NCBI GenBank assembly: GCA_002027195.1
Contig: MWJO01000076.1
Location: 1-42,523 of the forward strand
Source: Streptomyces sp. GKU 895
GTDB taxonomy: Bacteria; Actinomycetota; Actinomycetes; Streptomycetales; Streptomycetaceae
DNA: 42,523 bases
Direction of reading: 5' to 3'
In this document: positions 16,972 through 25,183 of the stretch, in pieces
Position numbering within the stretch: the stretch's first letter is position 1
Layout: each line of letters opens with the position of its first letter
Program-made: the position numbers and the translations under genes
The notes under the pieces: model-generated
Databases searched by the model: none
Seen by the model: the letters and a program-made list of their open reading frames with translations, nothing else
Told to the model about the DNA's origin: nothing

Positions 16972-18369
16972 TCAGCGACCCGACTGCAGGGCCCGGCGGA
17001 TCGGGGCGCCGACGACCCGGCGGGCGCGGCGGTAGACCGACGGCGCCGGGATGACCCCGCCCGCCCCTCCCGACCGGGAACCGGCCTTGGCGCGGGCCAG
17101 GTCCCGCTTCAACCGCTCGTTGTCCTGCGTCAGGTCGGCGATGGTGCGCTGCATGAACGCCATCCGCGTGGCGAGCGAGCCGAGGTCGGCCTCCAGCCAG
17201 GGGCGGACGCCCGCCGGGAAGGACAGCTTCCGCAGCCGCTCCTCGAAGGCGGCACCGCCGTCGCCGTGCGTGAAGGTGTTCTGCAGGCCGTTGCGGTCGA
17301 GGAAGCCCATGAACCGCTCGTAGCGCTCGTGGTGACCGCTCATCAGCTTGCCGAAGTCCGCCTCCGCGTACAGCCGCGCCGGGTCCAGGTCCGCGGGCAC
17401 CTTGTCGATGCGCAGGTGCGGGATGTCGAAGTAGCGGCACAGCTCCAGCGTCCGGGAGTCGCCGGAGAGCACGGTCGCGGGCGTACCGGCGAGCAGCGCG
17501 GCGATGTTGCCGTGGATGCGGGAGCCGAAGGAGTAGTCGAAGCCGCGCAGGTCGTCGATCCAGGTGACCGGGTCGATGTAGACGCGGACCTTGTCCTCGG
17601 CGTACATCGGGTGGTCGGGGTGCGTCGGTATCGCCTTGACCTTGGCGTTCGGGTCCGACAGGTCCCGCCAGTGCAGCTGCCGCGCGTCGGACAGGTTCTG
17701 GCCGATGAAGCGCAGGTGCGGGTAGGCGGCGTGGGTGCGCTCGATGACCTTGCCGAGGCCCTGCTTCCGGACGGCGCTGTGCGAGCCGTTGATCGCGATC
17801 CGGGACTCGGCCGTCAGCTCCGGCGCCCGCTTGTGCACGGCGAGCTCCTTGCCGTACATGAACAGCGACGGGCAGCCGATCACCTCGACGTCCCGGAAGC
17901 CCATGTCCTTGAGGTACTGCTCGGTGAACTCGCCGCGCACGCCGATCGAGGCACTGTGGTCCAGCACCGCCGAGACGAAGTCGCGCACCGAGGGCTCGAT
18001 GGGCTTGAGCCGCGAGGGGTCGTAGTTCAGCCCCGTCTGCGCGCCGACACCGGCCACCACGACGGGGATCTTCAGCCGCCTGATGAGCCGGGTCAGCCGC
18101 TTGAGCGCGACCTCGAACGACGGGCGGAAAGCGTTCGCCAGCGGTACGACGAAGGCGTCGTACTCCGCGTTGATCTGGTCCGCCGACGCCACGTCCGTCC
18201 TCATGCCGTTCGACACCACTTCGGTGGACGGCGTCTGGAGGATCTTGTGGGCGGCGTCGCTGAAGATCAGATTGCCCGAGTTGGTGGCGATGACGTCCCG
18301 CTGGAGGGCTTCCTCCACGCCGACGACGTCGAAGGGACTCTTACCGGACCTTAGGAGAACGCGCTTCAC
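16972..18369 (-). CDS. polysaccharide pyruvyl transferase family protein
   Basis: A 465-residue member of the polysaccharide pyruvyltransferase family (PF04230 type), which moves pyruvate from phosphoenolpyruvate onto a sugar as a ketal, giving acidic wall polymers. Visible: VVVAGVGAQTGLNYD, IGVRGEFTEQYLKDMGF and VEVIGCPSLF (typical of the family), and FGSRIHGNIAALLAGTPATVL near the C-terminal substrate site. The last 90 residues hold a short coiled coil (MAFMQRTIADLTQDNERLKRD) and a basic tail. The GTG at 18369 fits the family start VKRVLLRSGKSPFDVVG; no good ribosome-binding site is seen and a palindrome (18376-18387) sits directly upstream. It is the first gene of a minus-strand pair with the second polymerase, 119 bases apart. 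Confidence 0.82.
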   Translation of the reverse strand: MKRVLLRSGKSPFDVVGVEEALQRDVIATNSGNLIFSDAAHKILQTPSTEVVSNGMRTDVASADQINAEYDAFVVPLANAFRPSFEVALKRLTRLIRRLKIPVVVAGVGAQTGLNYDPSRLKPIEPSVRDFVSAVLDHSASIGVRGEFTEQYLKDMGFRDVEVIGCPSLFMYGKELAVHKRAPELTAESRIAINGSHSAVRKQGLGKVIERTHAAYPHLRFIGQNLSDARQLHWRDLSDPNAKVKAIPTHPDHPMYAEDKVRVYIDPVTWIDDLRGFDYSFGSRIHGNIAALLAGTPATVLSGDSRTLELCRYFDIPHLRIDKVPADLDPARLYAEADFGKLMSGHHERYERFMGFLDRNGLQNTFTHGDGGAAFEERLRKLSFPAGVRPWLEADLGSLATRMAFMQRTIADLTQDNERLKRDLARAKAGSRSGGAGGVIPAPSVYRRARRVVGAPIRRALQSGR

Positions 18370-18375
18370 GGCGTT

Positions 18376-18387
18376 CAACTTAAGTTG
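18376..18387. promoter_or_regulatory. 12-bp palindrome in the divergent promoter region
   Basis: CAACTTAAGTTG is a perfect palindrome 7 bases before the pyruvyltransferase start, in a locally AT-rich stretch (18372-18435). It could be an operator. The 177-base divergent spacer also holds a possible -10 for proB (TAGATT, 18514-18519) without a clear -35. Confidence 0.4.
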
Positions 18388-18546
18388 GCACGTTCTTTGA
18401 TTTCTATAAGGAACCCCTACAACCTTTTTGCCATGTGCGACGCGTGAGCAAGCAGTTACTTGCTGGTGTGTCCGGGAGCTGAAACGCCGAGGCGGACGGA
18501 GGGGCGCTTCGCGTAGATTGCTGCCACGCGCAAGGAAATGGGGACA

Positions 18547-19689
18547 GTGCAGGTGGCAAGCGTCGCAAGCGCTCGGCGGGCCGTGACCGAGGCCCGCAGG
18601 ATCGTCGTCAAGGTGGGCTCCTCGTCGCTGACCACCGCGTCGGGAGGGCTGGACGCCGACCGCGTCGACGCGCTCGTCGACGTCCTCGCCAAGAGCCGCA
18701 GCGGGGGAGAGAAGGAGGTCGTCCTCGTCTCCTCCGGTGCCATCGCCGCCGGACTCGCCCCCTTGGGCCTGCGCCGCCGCCCCAAGGACCTGGCCCGCCA
18801 GCAGGCCGCCGCCAGCGTCGGTCAGGGCCTCCTCGTCGCCCGCTACACCGCCTCCTTCGCCCGCTACGGCGTCCGCGTCGGCCAGGTGCTGCTCACCAGC
18901 GACGACATGAGCCGCCGCTCCCACCACCGCAACGCCTCCACCACCCTCGACAAGCTCCTGGCGATGGGTGCCTTCCCGGTCGTCAACGAGAACGACACCG
19001 TCGCCACGGACGAGATCCGCTTCGGCGACAACGACCGCCTCGCGGCCCTCGTGGCCCACCTGGTCCGTGCCGACCTGCTGGTGCTCCTGTCCGACGTCGA
19101 CGGCGTGTACGACGGCGACCCCAGCAAGCCCGGCACCTCGCGGATAGCGGAGGTGCGCGGACCGGCCGACCTCGCGGACGTCGAGATCGGCAGCACCGGC
19201 AAGGCCGGCGTCGGCACCGGCGGCATGGTCACCAAGGTCGAGGCCGCCCGGATCGCGGCCGCCGCCGGCATCCCGGTGGTGCTCACCAGCGCCGTGCACG
19301 CGGCCGACGCGCTGAGCGGCGCCGACACCGGCACGTACTTCCACCCCACCGGCAAGCGCTCCGCCGACCGGCTGCTGTGGCTCCAGCACGCGTCCACCCC
19401 GCAGGGCTCGCTGACCCTGGACGACGGCGCGGTGCGGGCGGTCGTGCAGCGCCGCACGTCGCTGCTGCCGGCCGGGATCGCCGCCGTGGACGGCGAGTTC
19501 AACGCCGGGGACCCGGTGGAGCTGCGGGACGCCGAGGGGCGCGCGGTGGCCCGGGGGCTGGTCAACTTCGACGCCAAGGAGATCCCGCAGCTGATCGGCC
19601 GCTCGACCCGGGAGCTGGCGCGGGAGCTGGGGCCGGCCTACGAGCGGGAGGTCGTGCACCGGGACGATCTGGTGGTGCTCCAGCCCTGA
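18547..19689 (+). CDS. proB: glutamate 5-kinase
   Basis: First step of proline synthesis: ATP-dependent phosphorylation of glutamate to gamma-glutamyl phosphate. The amino-acid-kinase domain shows IVVKVGSSSL (phosphate loop), VSSGAIAAG, NENDTV, SDVDGVYDGDP and GTGGMVTKVEAA; a PUA domain occupies the last 100 residues (SLLPAGIAAVDGEFNAGDPVEL). About 380 residues, the usual length with PUA. Start is uncertain: ATG 18538 directly abuts AAGGAA, while GTG 18547 lies 9 bases after it and GTG 18553 lies 8 after GGGGA; I chose 18547. proA follows, but with one unrelated gene and two terminator-like regions between. Feedback control by proline is known in the family. Confidence 0.95.
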   Translation: MQVASVASARRAVTEARRIVVKVGSSSLTTASGGLDADRVDALVDVLAKSRSGGEKEVVLVSSGAIAAGLAPLGLRRRPKDLARQQAAASVGQGLLVARYTASFARYGVRVGQVLLTSDDMSRRSHHRNASTTLDKLLAMGAFPVVNENDTVATDEIRFGDNDRLAALVAHLVRADLLVLLSDVDGVYDGDPSKPGTSRIAEVRGPADLADVEIGSTGKAGVGTGGMVTKVEAARIAAAAGIPVVLTSAVHAADALSGADTGTYFHPTGKRSADRLLWLQHASTPQGSLTLDDGAVRAVVQRRTSLLPAGIAAVDGEFNAGDPVELRDAEGRAVARGLVNFDAKEIPQLIGRSTRELARELGPAYEREVVHRDDLVVLQP

Positions 19690-19713
19690 GGGCGTCGGTG
19701 CCGTGAGAGCGGG

Positions 19714-19763
19714 AGGGCGGCCGTGTCTTGAGGGCAAGAGGGCGGCCGTGCCTTGAGGGCAAG
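19714..19763 (+). repeat. 25-bp tandem duplication after proB
   Basis: Units 19714-19738 and 19739-19763 (AGGGCGGCCGTG(T/C)CTTGA...) differ at one base. It is non-coding in any convincing frame. Confidence 0.9.
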
Positions 19764-19801
19764 GGTGTGCGGTACACCCGAAAACAGGGGGAACGCCCTG
19801 T
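19763..19801 (+). terminator. two small hairpins downstream of proB
   Basis: GGGTGT/ACACCC (19763-19768/19774-19779) and ACAGGG/CCCTGT (19784-19789/19796-19801). Neither has a T-run. They may together terminate proB transcription. The rest of the 19690-19936 gap holds no gene I can support. Confidence 0.45.
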
Positions 19802-19936
19802 ACGGGAAGCCACCCCCAGGTGGACGTTCCGCAAAAGTGCCACGCGAGCCCTTGCGGCCTGCTCAACTTTGTCTCAGGGACACATTCCGCAGACCACCGT
19901 GTCGGTCACTGGGATCACTGGGTAAAGGAGGCCGTC

Positions 19937-20404
19937 GTGAGACGAGTGCGCCCTGGGGCCGCGCCCCGTGGTGGTGCCGGAGAGGCCTCGTCCCGAGCGG
20001 CCGGTGAGGAGCGCCTCTTGACGAGCGTCGCGGCCGGCGACCGCTACGAGGAGCCGGCCGAGCTGCCCCGGCTGTGGCATGTCACGCTCAGCGTCTCCGG
20101 CAAGGAGGCCCCGCTGAAGGAGGTGCGGCGCGGACTGGAACAGCTGGCCCACGACCACCCCTTTCTGCTGACCAGCCGCTACGCCAACGACCACGCCGAG
20201 ATCCGCTACTGGGAGGAGGCCCGCGACCTCCACGACGCCGCCGCCGTCGCCCTGCGCCTGTGGGGCGAGCACCGCCAGACCGCCCAGCTGCCGCCCTGGG
20301 AGATCGTCGGCCTGGAGGTCATCGACCGCGAGACCTACCACCAGCGCGTCGCCGAGGGCTACGGCCCGGCACCGGCGACCCCGGTAGGGGTTCACCCCTT
20401 TTGA
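19937..20404 (+). CDS. conserved hypothetical protein between proB and proA
   Basis: A 155-residue protein of unknown function. The first 38 residues are Arg/Gly/Ala-rich and likely disordered; the rest has a regular alpha/beta pattern (PRLWHVTLSVSGKEAPLKEV, HPFLLTSRYANDHAEIRYWEEA, LWGEHRQTAQLPPWEIVGLEVI). It has no signal peptide, membrane helix or Cys cluster, so it is cytosolic. The start is secure: AAAGGAGG ends 6 bases before GTG 19937. I recall a conserved protein at this place in other streptomycetes but no function. A terminator at 20431-20462 separates it from proA. Confidence 0.8.
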   Translation: MRRVRPGAAPRGGAGEASSRAAGEERLLTSVAAGDRYEEPAELPRLWHVTLSVSGKEAPLKEVRRGLEQLAHDHPFLLTSRYANDHAEIRYWEEARDLHDAAAVALRLWGEHRQTAQLPPWEIVGLEVIDRETYHQRVAEGYGPAPATPVGVHPF

Positions 20405-20430
20405 CCTGCGTCGCCGCATAGCGACCCATT

Positions 20431-20462
20431 GGCCCCGTCTCGCGGTGCAAGACGACGGGGCC
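20431..20462 (+). terminator. terminator before proA
   Basis: GGCCCCGTC (20431-20439) and GACGGGGCC (20454-20462) form a 9-bp perfect stem. The following bases are CTCATCC, without a T-run. Confidence 0.8.
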
Positions 20463-20482
20463 CTCATCCCCGCACGGCGCAC

Positions 20483-20488
20483 TACCCT
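20483..20488 (+). promoter_or_regulatory. -10 element of a leaderless proA promoter
   Basis: TACCCT ends 6 bases before the ATG at 20495. There is no ribosome-binding site, so transcription probably starts at the A of ATG. No -35 hexamer is evident. Confidence 0.6.
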
Positions 20489-20494
20489 TCCCTC

Positions 20495-21781
20495 ATGACC
20501 ACGCTCTCGCCGTACGACTCGATGTCCCCGGTCACCCAGGCCGCCTACCGCGCCAAGGCCGCCGCCGCCGACCTCGCCCCGCTGCCGCGGGCCGAGAAGG
20601 ACGACGCGCTGCTCGCCATCGCGGACGCGCTCGAGGTCCGTACGAGCGAGATCGTCGAGGCCAACGCCAAGGACATCGCCAAGGCCCGCGAGGCCGGCAC
20701 CAGCGAGACCGTCATCGACCGGCTGACCCTCACCCCGGAGCGGGTGCGCGCCATCGCCTCCGACGTGCGGGACGTCGTGGCGCTGCCCGACCCGGTCGGC
20801 GAGGTGGTGCGTGGGTCGACGTTGCCGAACGGCATCGACCTGCGCCAGGTTCGCGTCCCGCTCGGCGTCGTCGGCATCATCTACGAGGCCCGGCCCAATG
20901 TGACGGTCGACGCCGCCGCCCTCTGCCTGAAGTCCGGCAACGCGGTGCTGCTGCGCGGCTCGGCCTCCGCGTACGAGTCCAACACCGCCCTCGTACGGGT
21001 GCTGCGCGACGCCGTGGGCGGGGCGGGGCTGCCCGCCGACGCCGTGCAGCTGGTGCCCGGCGAGAGCCGCGAGAGCGTGCGTGAGCTGATGCGGGCCCGC
21101 GGTCTGGTCGACGTGCTCATCCCGCGCGGCGGCGCCTCGCTGATCCGGACCGTCGTCAGCGAGTCGACCGTCCCCGTCATCGAGACCGGCACCGGCAACT
21201 GCCACGTCTACGTCGACGCCCACGCCGACCTCGACATGGCCATCGACATCCTGATCAACTCCAAGGCCCAGCGCCCCAGCGTCTGCAACTCCGCCGAGAC
21301 CCTCCTCGTCCACCAGGACATCGCCCCCGAGTTCCTGCCCCGCGCCCTGGACGCCCTCGCGGAGGCCGGCGTCACGGTCCACGCCGACGACCGGGTCCTG
21401 GCGTACGCCAAGGAGTCCAAGGCGACCGTCGTCGAGGCCACCCTGGAGGACTGGGAGACCGAGTACCTCTCCTACGACATCGCCGCCGCCGTCGTCGACT
21501 CCCTGGACAAGGCCGTCGAGCACATCCGGCTGTGGACCTCGGGCCACACCGAGGCCATCGTGACGACCTCGCAGCAGGCCGCCCGCCGCTTCACCCAGCT
21601 GGTCGACTCCACCACCGTCGCCGTGAACGCCTCCACCCGCTTCACCGACGGCGGCCAGTTCGGCTTCGGCGCCGAGATCGGCATCTCCACGCAGAAGCTG
21701 CACGCCCGCGGCCCGATGGGCCTGCCGGAGCTGACCAGCACGAAGTACATCGTCACGGGGGACGGGCACGTACGACGCTGA
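20495..21781 (+). CDS. proA: gamma-glutamyl phosphate reductase
   Basis: Second step of proline synthesis: NADPH-dependent reduction of gamma-glutamyl phosphate to glutamate semialdehyde. 428 residues, the usual length. Aldehyde-dehydrogenase fold with GVVGIIYEARPNVTVDAAALCLKSGNAV, LIPRGGASLI, the family block VIETGTGNCHVYVD, and the catalytic Cys in QRPSVCNSAETLLVH. The C-terminal STRFTDGGQFGFGAEIGIST is diagnostic. ATG 20495 gives the normal N terminus; TACCCT six bases upstream points to a leaderless message, so proA is probably expressed separately from proB. Confidence 0.97.
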   Translation: MTTLSPYDSMSPVTQAAYRAKAAAADLAPLPRAEKDDALLAIADALEVRTSEIVEANAKDIAKAREAGTSETVIDRLTLTPERVRAIASDVRDVVALPDPVGEVVRGSTLPNGIDLRQVRVPLGVVGIIYEARPNVTVDAAALCLKSGNAVLLRGSASAYESNTALVRVLRDAVGGAGLPADAVQLVPGESRESVRELMRARGLVDVLIPRGGASLIRTVVSESTVPVIETGTGNCHVYVDAHADLDMAIDILINSKAQRPSVCNSAETLLVHQDIAPEFLPRALDALAEAGVTVHADDRVLAYAKESKATVVEATLEDWETEYLSYDIAAAVVDSLDKAVEHIRLWTSGHTEAIVTTSQQAARRFTQLVDSTTVAVNASTRFTDGGQFGFGAEIGISTQKLHARGPMGLPELTSTKYIVTGDGHVRR

Positions 21782-21903
21782 GGGCGTGCGCGCCCGCGCA
21801 TATGCGGGCGGCACGCGCGGCGGGCGTACGCCCGTGCGCACGGGAGCCGTCTCACCCAGCGGATGAATTTCCATACCGTCTGCCCAAATTGACCCCCCAG
21901 GTC

Positions 21904-21909
21904 TACTCT
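21904..21909 (+). promoter_or_regulatory. -10 element of a leaderless promoter
   Basis: TACTCT ends 6 bases before GTG 21916. It is the same hexamer and spacing as in front of the next gene (22583-22588). TTGACC at 21889-21894 is too close (9 bases) to act as its -35. Confidence 0.6.
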
Positions 21910-21915
21910 GGATCC

Positions 21916-22494
21916 GTGCCGGAGGACGTGGGGGGTACGCCGTTCCCTGACGGCTGGGAGCCCGACGACGACCACGACCGCGGGGTGTCGGACGAAGAGT
22001 TCGCCTCCGTGGTCTTCGACGAGGCCTTCATCCGGGCGGCCGTGGTGCACGAGCCGACCGCTGTCGAACGCCTCCTGGCCGCCGCCCAGGCGAGAGCGGA
22101 GGCCTCCGAGGCCGAGGCCCGCCGGGCCCACAGCCGCGGCGAGCGCTACGACGACGGGTACGGCACCGACGGCCGCGCCGGTTTCGGCCATGATCCCGAG
22201 CTTGACGACCTGGACGACACGGACATCCTCGAAGGCCGCTACGGCGCCCCGGGCACGTATGGCAAACAGGTCCGCTGGCACCGCCCCGTCGCCTGGATGC
22301 TCGCGCTCGTGATGGGTATCGGCATGGTCACGCTCGCCTTCAGCGCGGTCTACCGCGGCGCGTCCTCGAACAACCGCGACCAGGTCCCGCCCCCGCCCGC
22401 CACGACCGGCCTCGAACAGGGCCGCACGGCGACCCCCTCCGCCTCCGCCGAATACTCCCAGCCGGCCTTCTCGGCAGACCCGAAGACGCCCTGA
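21916..22494 (+). CDS. single-pass membrane protein with SVVFDE motif (1)
   Basis: A 192-residue protein of unknown function. The cytosolic N-terminal 120 residues are acidic and contain SDEEFASVVFDEAFIRAAVVHEPTAVERLL followed by an Ala/Glu-rich helix. One membrane segment (WMLALVMGIGMVTLAFSAVY, about residues 129-148) leads to a short Pro/Ser/Thr-rich outside tail. The motif E(F/Y)xSVVFDExF(I/V)RAA is shared with the next gene. Start GTG 21916 follows a TACTCT box and has no ribosome-binding site. From memory, the equivalent S. coelicolor genes lie in the same place beside wall-polymer genes; a role in envelope assembly is a guess from location. Confidence 0.8.
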   Translation: MPEDVGGTPFPDGWEPDDDHDRGVSDEEFASVVFDEAFIRAAVVHEPTAVERLLAAAQARAEASEAEARRAHSRGERYDDGYGTDGRAGFGHDPELDDLDDTDILEGRYGAPGTYGKQVRWHRPVAWMLALVMGIGMVTLAFSAVYRGASSNNRDQVPPPPATTGLEQGRTATPSASAEYSQPAFSADPKTP

Positions 22495-22582
22495 CAGCCG
22501 ACCGGGCATCCGCTGACGGTCCTGGTGAGAACCTGTCAGAACTTGTCGTGCGGCGGGGCGTTTACCTGAGCTCCCGGAGACC

Positions 22583-22588
22583 TACTCT
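22583..22588 (+). promoter_or_regulatory. -10 element of a leaderless promoter
   Basis: TACTCT ends 6 bases before ATG 22595, with CCTACTCTG context close to that at 21904-21909. Confidence 0.6.
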
Positions 22589-22594
22589 GAAGAT

Positions 22595-23668
22595 ATGGGA
22601 GGGCCTGGAGAACCACCTGAGGGTGCACCCGAGGGCGGCCCCGGGGGTGGTGAGGACGAGTACCGATCCGTCGTGTTCGACGAGTCGTTCGTTCGTGCTG
22701 CCCGGCTCCAGGAGTACTCCGCGCAGGAGCGCATGGCCGACCACGCCCCAGCCGTCCGGCGCCGCCCGCCGATGCGCCGGGGTCTGTCCCGGCAGGCCCT
22801 CGCGCTCGTCCTGCTGATCGCCCTCGCCTTCGGCACGGCGATCTACATGGGCGTACGGCACCCCTACGACACCCCCGCCGCGGTACGGGACGTCTCGATG
22901 CCCCTCCAGACGACCGTCGTCCCGCTCGCCCCCGTGGGCAAGGTCCCGGGTGCGGCCGACCCCGAGTACCTGTACGACCACAGCCCCGCCGCGCACTTCC
23001 GCATCGGCGCCGCCGGGATCACGCTGCCCGCCGCGCGCGACACCTCGCACTTCTCCGAGACCCAGGTGATGAGCGCGCTGGACACGGTCAAGGAGTACCT
23101 GGTCCGGTCCGCGCTCTACCCGGAGGTGCTCACCGGCGGCCAGACCCGGCCCGTCCGCGTCCTGCTCCCCGCCGACCAGCACCTCCAGTTCGACGAGAGC
23201 CTGAGCCATCCGGCCGCGGACGGGCGGCACGCGGTGACCGGGTGGCTGGTTCGCTTCGACGCCAGGAGCGTGAAGCTGGCCGACCCGCAGATCCGGGTTC
23301 GCGGGACGCTGGCCGTGAGCGAGACCGAGTCCACGATCCTCGAGGTGACCGCGGACCACACGTACGTGTACGCGCTGCGGCCCGCCGGGGCCGGTGCCAA
23401 AGCGGACGCCTCGCTGTTCACCGTCCGGCGGGAGCTGCACTTCCGGTTCGACCGGGAGGACGTACGGCTGCATCAGGCGCAGCTGTCCACGTCGTACGTC
23501 CAGGCCGGGCCGCTGTCCTGCGGTGACAACGCGGCGGATGTGCTGAGTCCGCTGCTGGCGGGGCAGGTGGCGAAGGCGGGCGGGCCGGTGGGAACCGATC
23601 CGTTCGCCACGGATCGGGCCACGGCGGTTTGCGGGACCTTGGCGGCGGGGGCATTGCCCAAGGGGTGA
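22595..23668 (+). CDS. single-pass membrane protein with SVVFDE motif (2)
   Basis: A 357-residue protein of unknown function. A Gly/Pro/Glu-rich N terminus leads into EYRSVVFDESFVRAARLQEYSAQERM, the same motif as the preceding gene, then a basic stretch and one membrane helix (ALALVLLIALAFGTAIYMGV, about residues 69-88). About 265 residues should lie outside, with beta-type pattern and two late Cys (SCGDN, VCGTL) that could form a disulfide. No enzyme motif is seen. The leaderless TACTCT-N6-ATG start copies that of its neighbour, suggesting co-regulation rather than an operon. The gene runs convergently towards the M48 protease across a Streptomyces-type intergenic repeat. Confidence 0.82.
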   Translation: MGGPGEPPEGAPEGGPGGGEDEYRSVVFDESFVRAARLQEYSAQERMADHAPAVRRRPPMRRGLSRQALALVLLIALAFGTAIYMGVRHPYDTPAAVRDVSMPLQTTVVPLAPVGKVPGAADPEYLYDHSPAAHFRIGAAGITLPAARDTSHFSETQVMSALDTVKEYLVRSALYPEVLTGGQTRPVRVLLPADQHLQFDESLSHPAADGRHAVTGWLVRFDARSVKLADPQIRVRGTLAVSETESTILEVTADHTYVYALRPAGAGAKADASLFTVRRELHFRFDREDVRLHQAQLSTSYVQAGPLSCGDNAADVLSPLLAGQVAKAGGPVGTDPFATDRATAVCGTLAAGALPKG

Positions 23669-23708
23669 GGGGCGTTTTGCTGCCCAGTCGCCGTAGGGGT
23701 TCGGTTGT

Positions 23709-23792
23709 TGTGTGGCGGCTGCGGGCCGTGGGGGTTGTTCGCGCCCACGCGGCGGAGCCGCAAATCGATACAGCCCCGCGCCCCTGGGGGCG
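23709..23792. repeat. Streptomyces intergenic palindromic repeat
   Basis: The convergent gap holds a motif I recognise from many Streptomyces intergenic regions (CGCGGCGGAGCCGCAAATCG then ACAGCCCCGCGCCCCT). It has GCGGCT/AGCCGC (23715-23720/23756-23761) and CGCCCC/GGGGCG (23779-23784/23787-23792) inverted repeats. It may act as a bidirectional terminator. Confidence 0.55.
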
Positions 23793-23811
23793 TTGACCCT
23801 CCCGGCGTTGG

Positions 23812-24896
23812 TCAGTCCTCGTCCGTTTCCCTGGGGGGCTGGTCCTTCGGGTTGGTGGTCGTGAAGCCGCCGAAGCCTCGGCGGACCCGGCCGCCCAGGT
23901 CGCCTGCGCCGCCCGCGATGTCCGTGACCAGCTTCATCAGCGGGTCCTTGGAGCTCTTGACGTTGGTCGCGTAGCTCGCCGCCGACTCGCGGAAGGAGTC
24001 GGTGACCGACGTGTCCTTGTCCTCGGTGCGGCGCGGGTAGTGGCCGTCCATCAGGCGCTGGTAGTCGCGGGACTCGGACCACTTCTTCAGCTCGGCCGCG
24101 CGGACCGTGGTGAAGGGGTGGCTGCGCGGGAGGACGTTGAGGATCTTCAGGACCGAGTCGCGCAGGTCGCCGCCCGCCTCGTACTCCTCGGCCTGCTTCA
24201 GGAAGGCGTCCACGTTCATCTCGTGCAGATGGTGGCCGCCCGCGAGCTTCATCAGGCCGCGCATCGAGGCCTGGAGGTCCTGGCCGACGAGCAGGCCCGC
24301 GCGGTCCGCGGACAGCTCCGACTTGCGGAACCACTCGCGCAGCGCGGTCACGATCGCCATGATCGCGAGGTTGCCCAGCGGGATCCACGCCACCCGCAGC
24401 GCGAGGCTCGTCAGGAAGAGCAGGATGGTGCGGTAGACGGCGTGGCCGGACAGGGCGTGCCCCACCTCGTGGCCGACGACGGCCCGCATCTCCTCCTCGT
24501 CGAGCAGATCGACGAGGCCGGTCGTCACCACGATGATCGGCTCGTCCAGGCCGATACACATCGCGTTCGGCCTCGGGTCCTGGCTGACGTACATCGGCGG
24601 ACCTTCTCCAGGTCCAGGATGTAACAGGCGTCCCGCAGCATGTCGTTGAGGTACGCGAACTGCTGGTCCGAGACCCGCACCGAGTCGGACAGGAACAGCA
24701 GCCTGAGGCTCCGCTCGGGCAGCAGACCGCTGAGCGCCTTGAAGACCGTGTCGAAACCGCTGAGCTTGCGCAGCGCCACCAGGGCGGAGCGGTCGGCGGG
24801 GTGTTCGTACGCACGCGAGGAGATCCCGGGGAAGCGCCTGCGCTGCCTGCTCGGGACGTTCTCGTGTCCGTTCTGCTCGTGGCCGTCGTCGGACAT
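23812..24896 (-). CDS. M48 family zinc metalloprotease (frame interrupted)
   Basis: An HtpX/Ste24-like protease. VVGHEVGHALSGH carries the HExxH zinc site and SELSADRAGLL the third ligand Glu. Two hydrophobic stretches (ILLFLTSLALRVAWIPLGNLA and following) flank the catalytic region, so it is probably membrane-attached with the active site in the cytosol. The C-terminal 90 residues are polar. The frame breaks at 24599-24601: a missing C in a CCC run turns EKVPPMYVSQDPRPNAMCIG into a false frame. Repaired length is 361 residues. ATG 24896 is preferred over ATG 24908, because GGGGGA lies 6 bases before it. The family degrades damaged membrane proteins; the substrate is unknown. Confidence 0.9.
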
Positions 24897-25021
24897 GTCT
24901 TCCCCCATGTGCGTGAGTGTGGTCCTTTGCGGACCCTTGTGCGGCCCTTTGCGCCCCCCGAAGCAGAGCCCAGCCTAGGCGGAGATACCGTGGACGGGCA
25001 GTACAGCGAAGGAGTCCCGTC

Positions 25022-25183
25022 ATGCAGCACAGCCCCGCGTCCGCCTGGCTGACCGAAGCCGCGAACGCAGCCCAGCAGGGAGGGTCGGGGTATCTGCTCC
25101 GGGTCGTACTGGTCGTGATGGTGGTGGGCTGTGTGCTGACCGCGTGGTTCCTGCTGCGGGGCTACAAGCAGAAGGACGACTGA
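25022..25183 (+). CDS. mini membrane protein (53 aa)
   Basis: A 53-residue protein: soluble N-terminal 20 residues (MQHSPASAWLTEAANAAQQG), one membrane helix (LLRVVLVVMVVGCVLTAWFLL) and a short basic/acidic tail (RGYKQKDD). AAGGAG at 25009-25014, 7 bases before ATG 25022, makes translation convincing. It is divergent from the M48 protease and upstream of another mini membrane protein, and could be an accessory subunit of a membrane enzyme. No family recognised. Confidence 0.72.
   Translation: MQHSPASAWLTEAANAAQQGGSGYLLRVVLVVMVVGCVLTAWFLLRGYKQKDD

Noticed and set aside
21889..21894. TTGACC as the -35 of the promoter for the 21916 gene
   Set aside because: Only 9 bases separate it from TACTCT, far short of the 16-19 expected.
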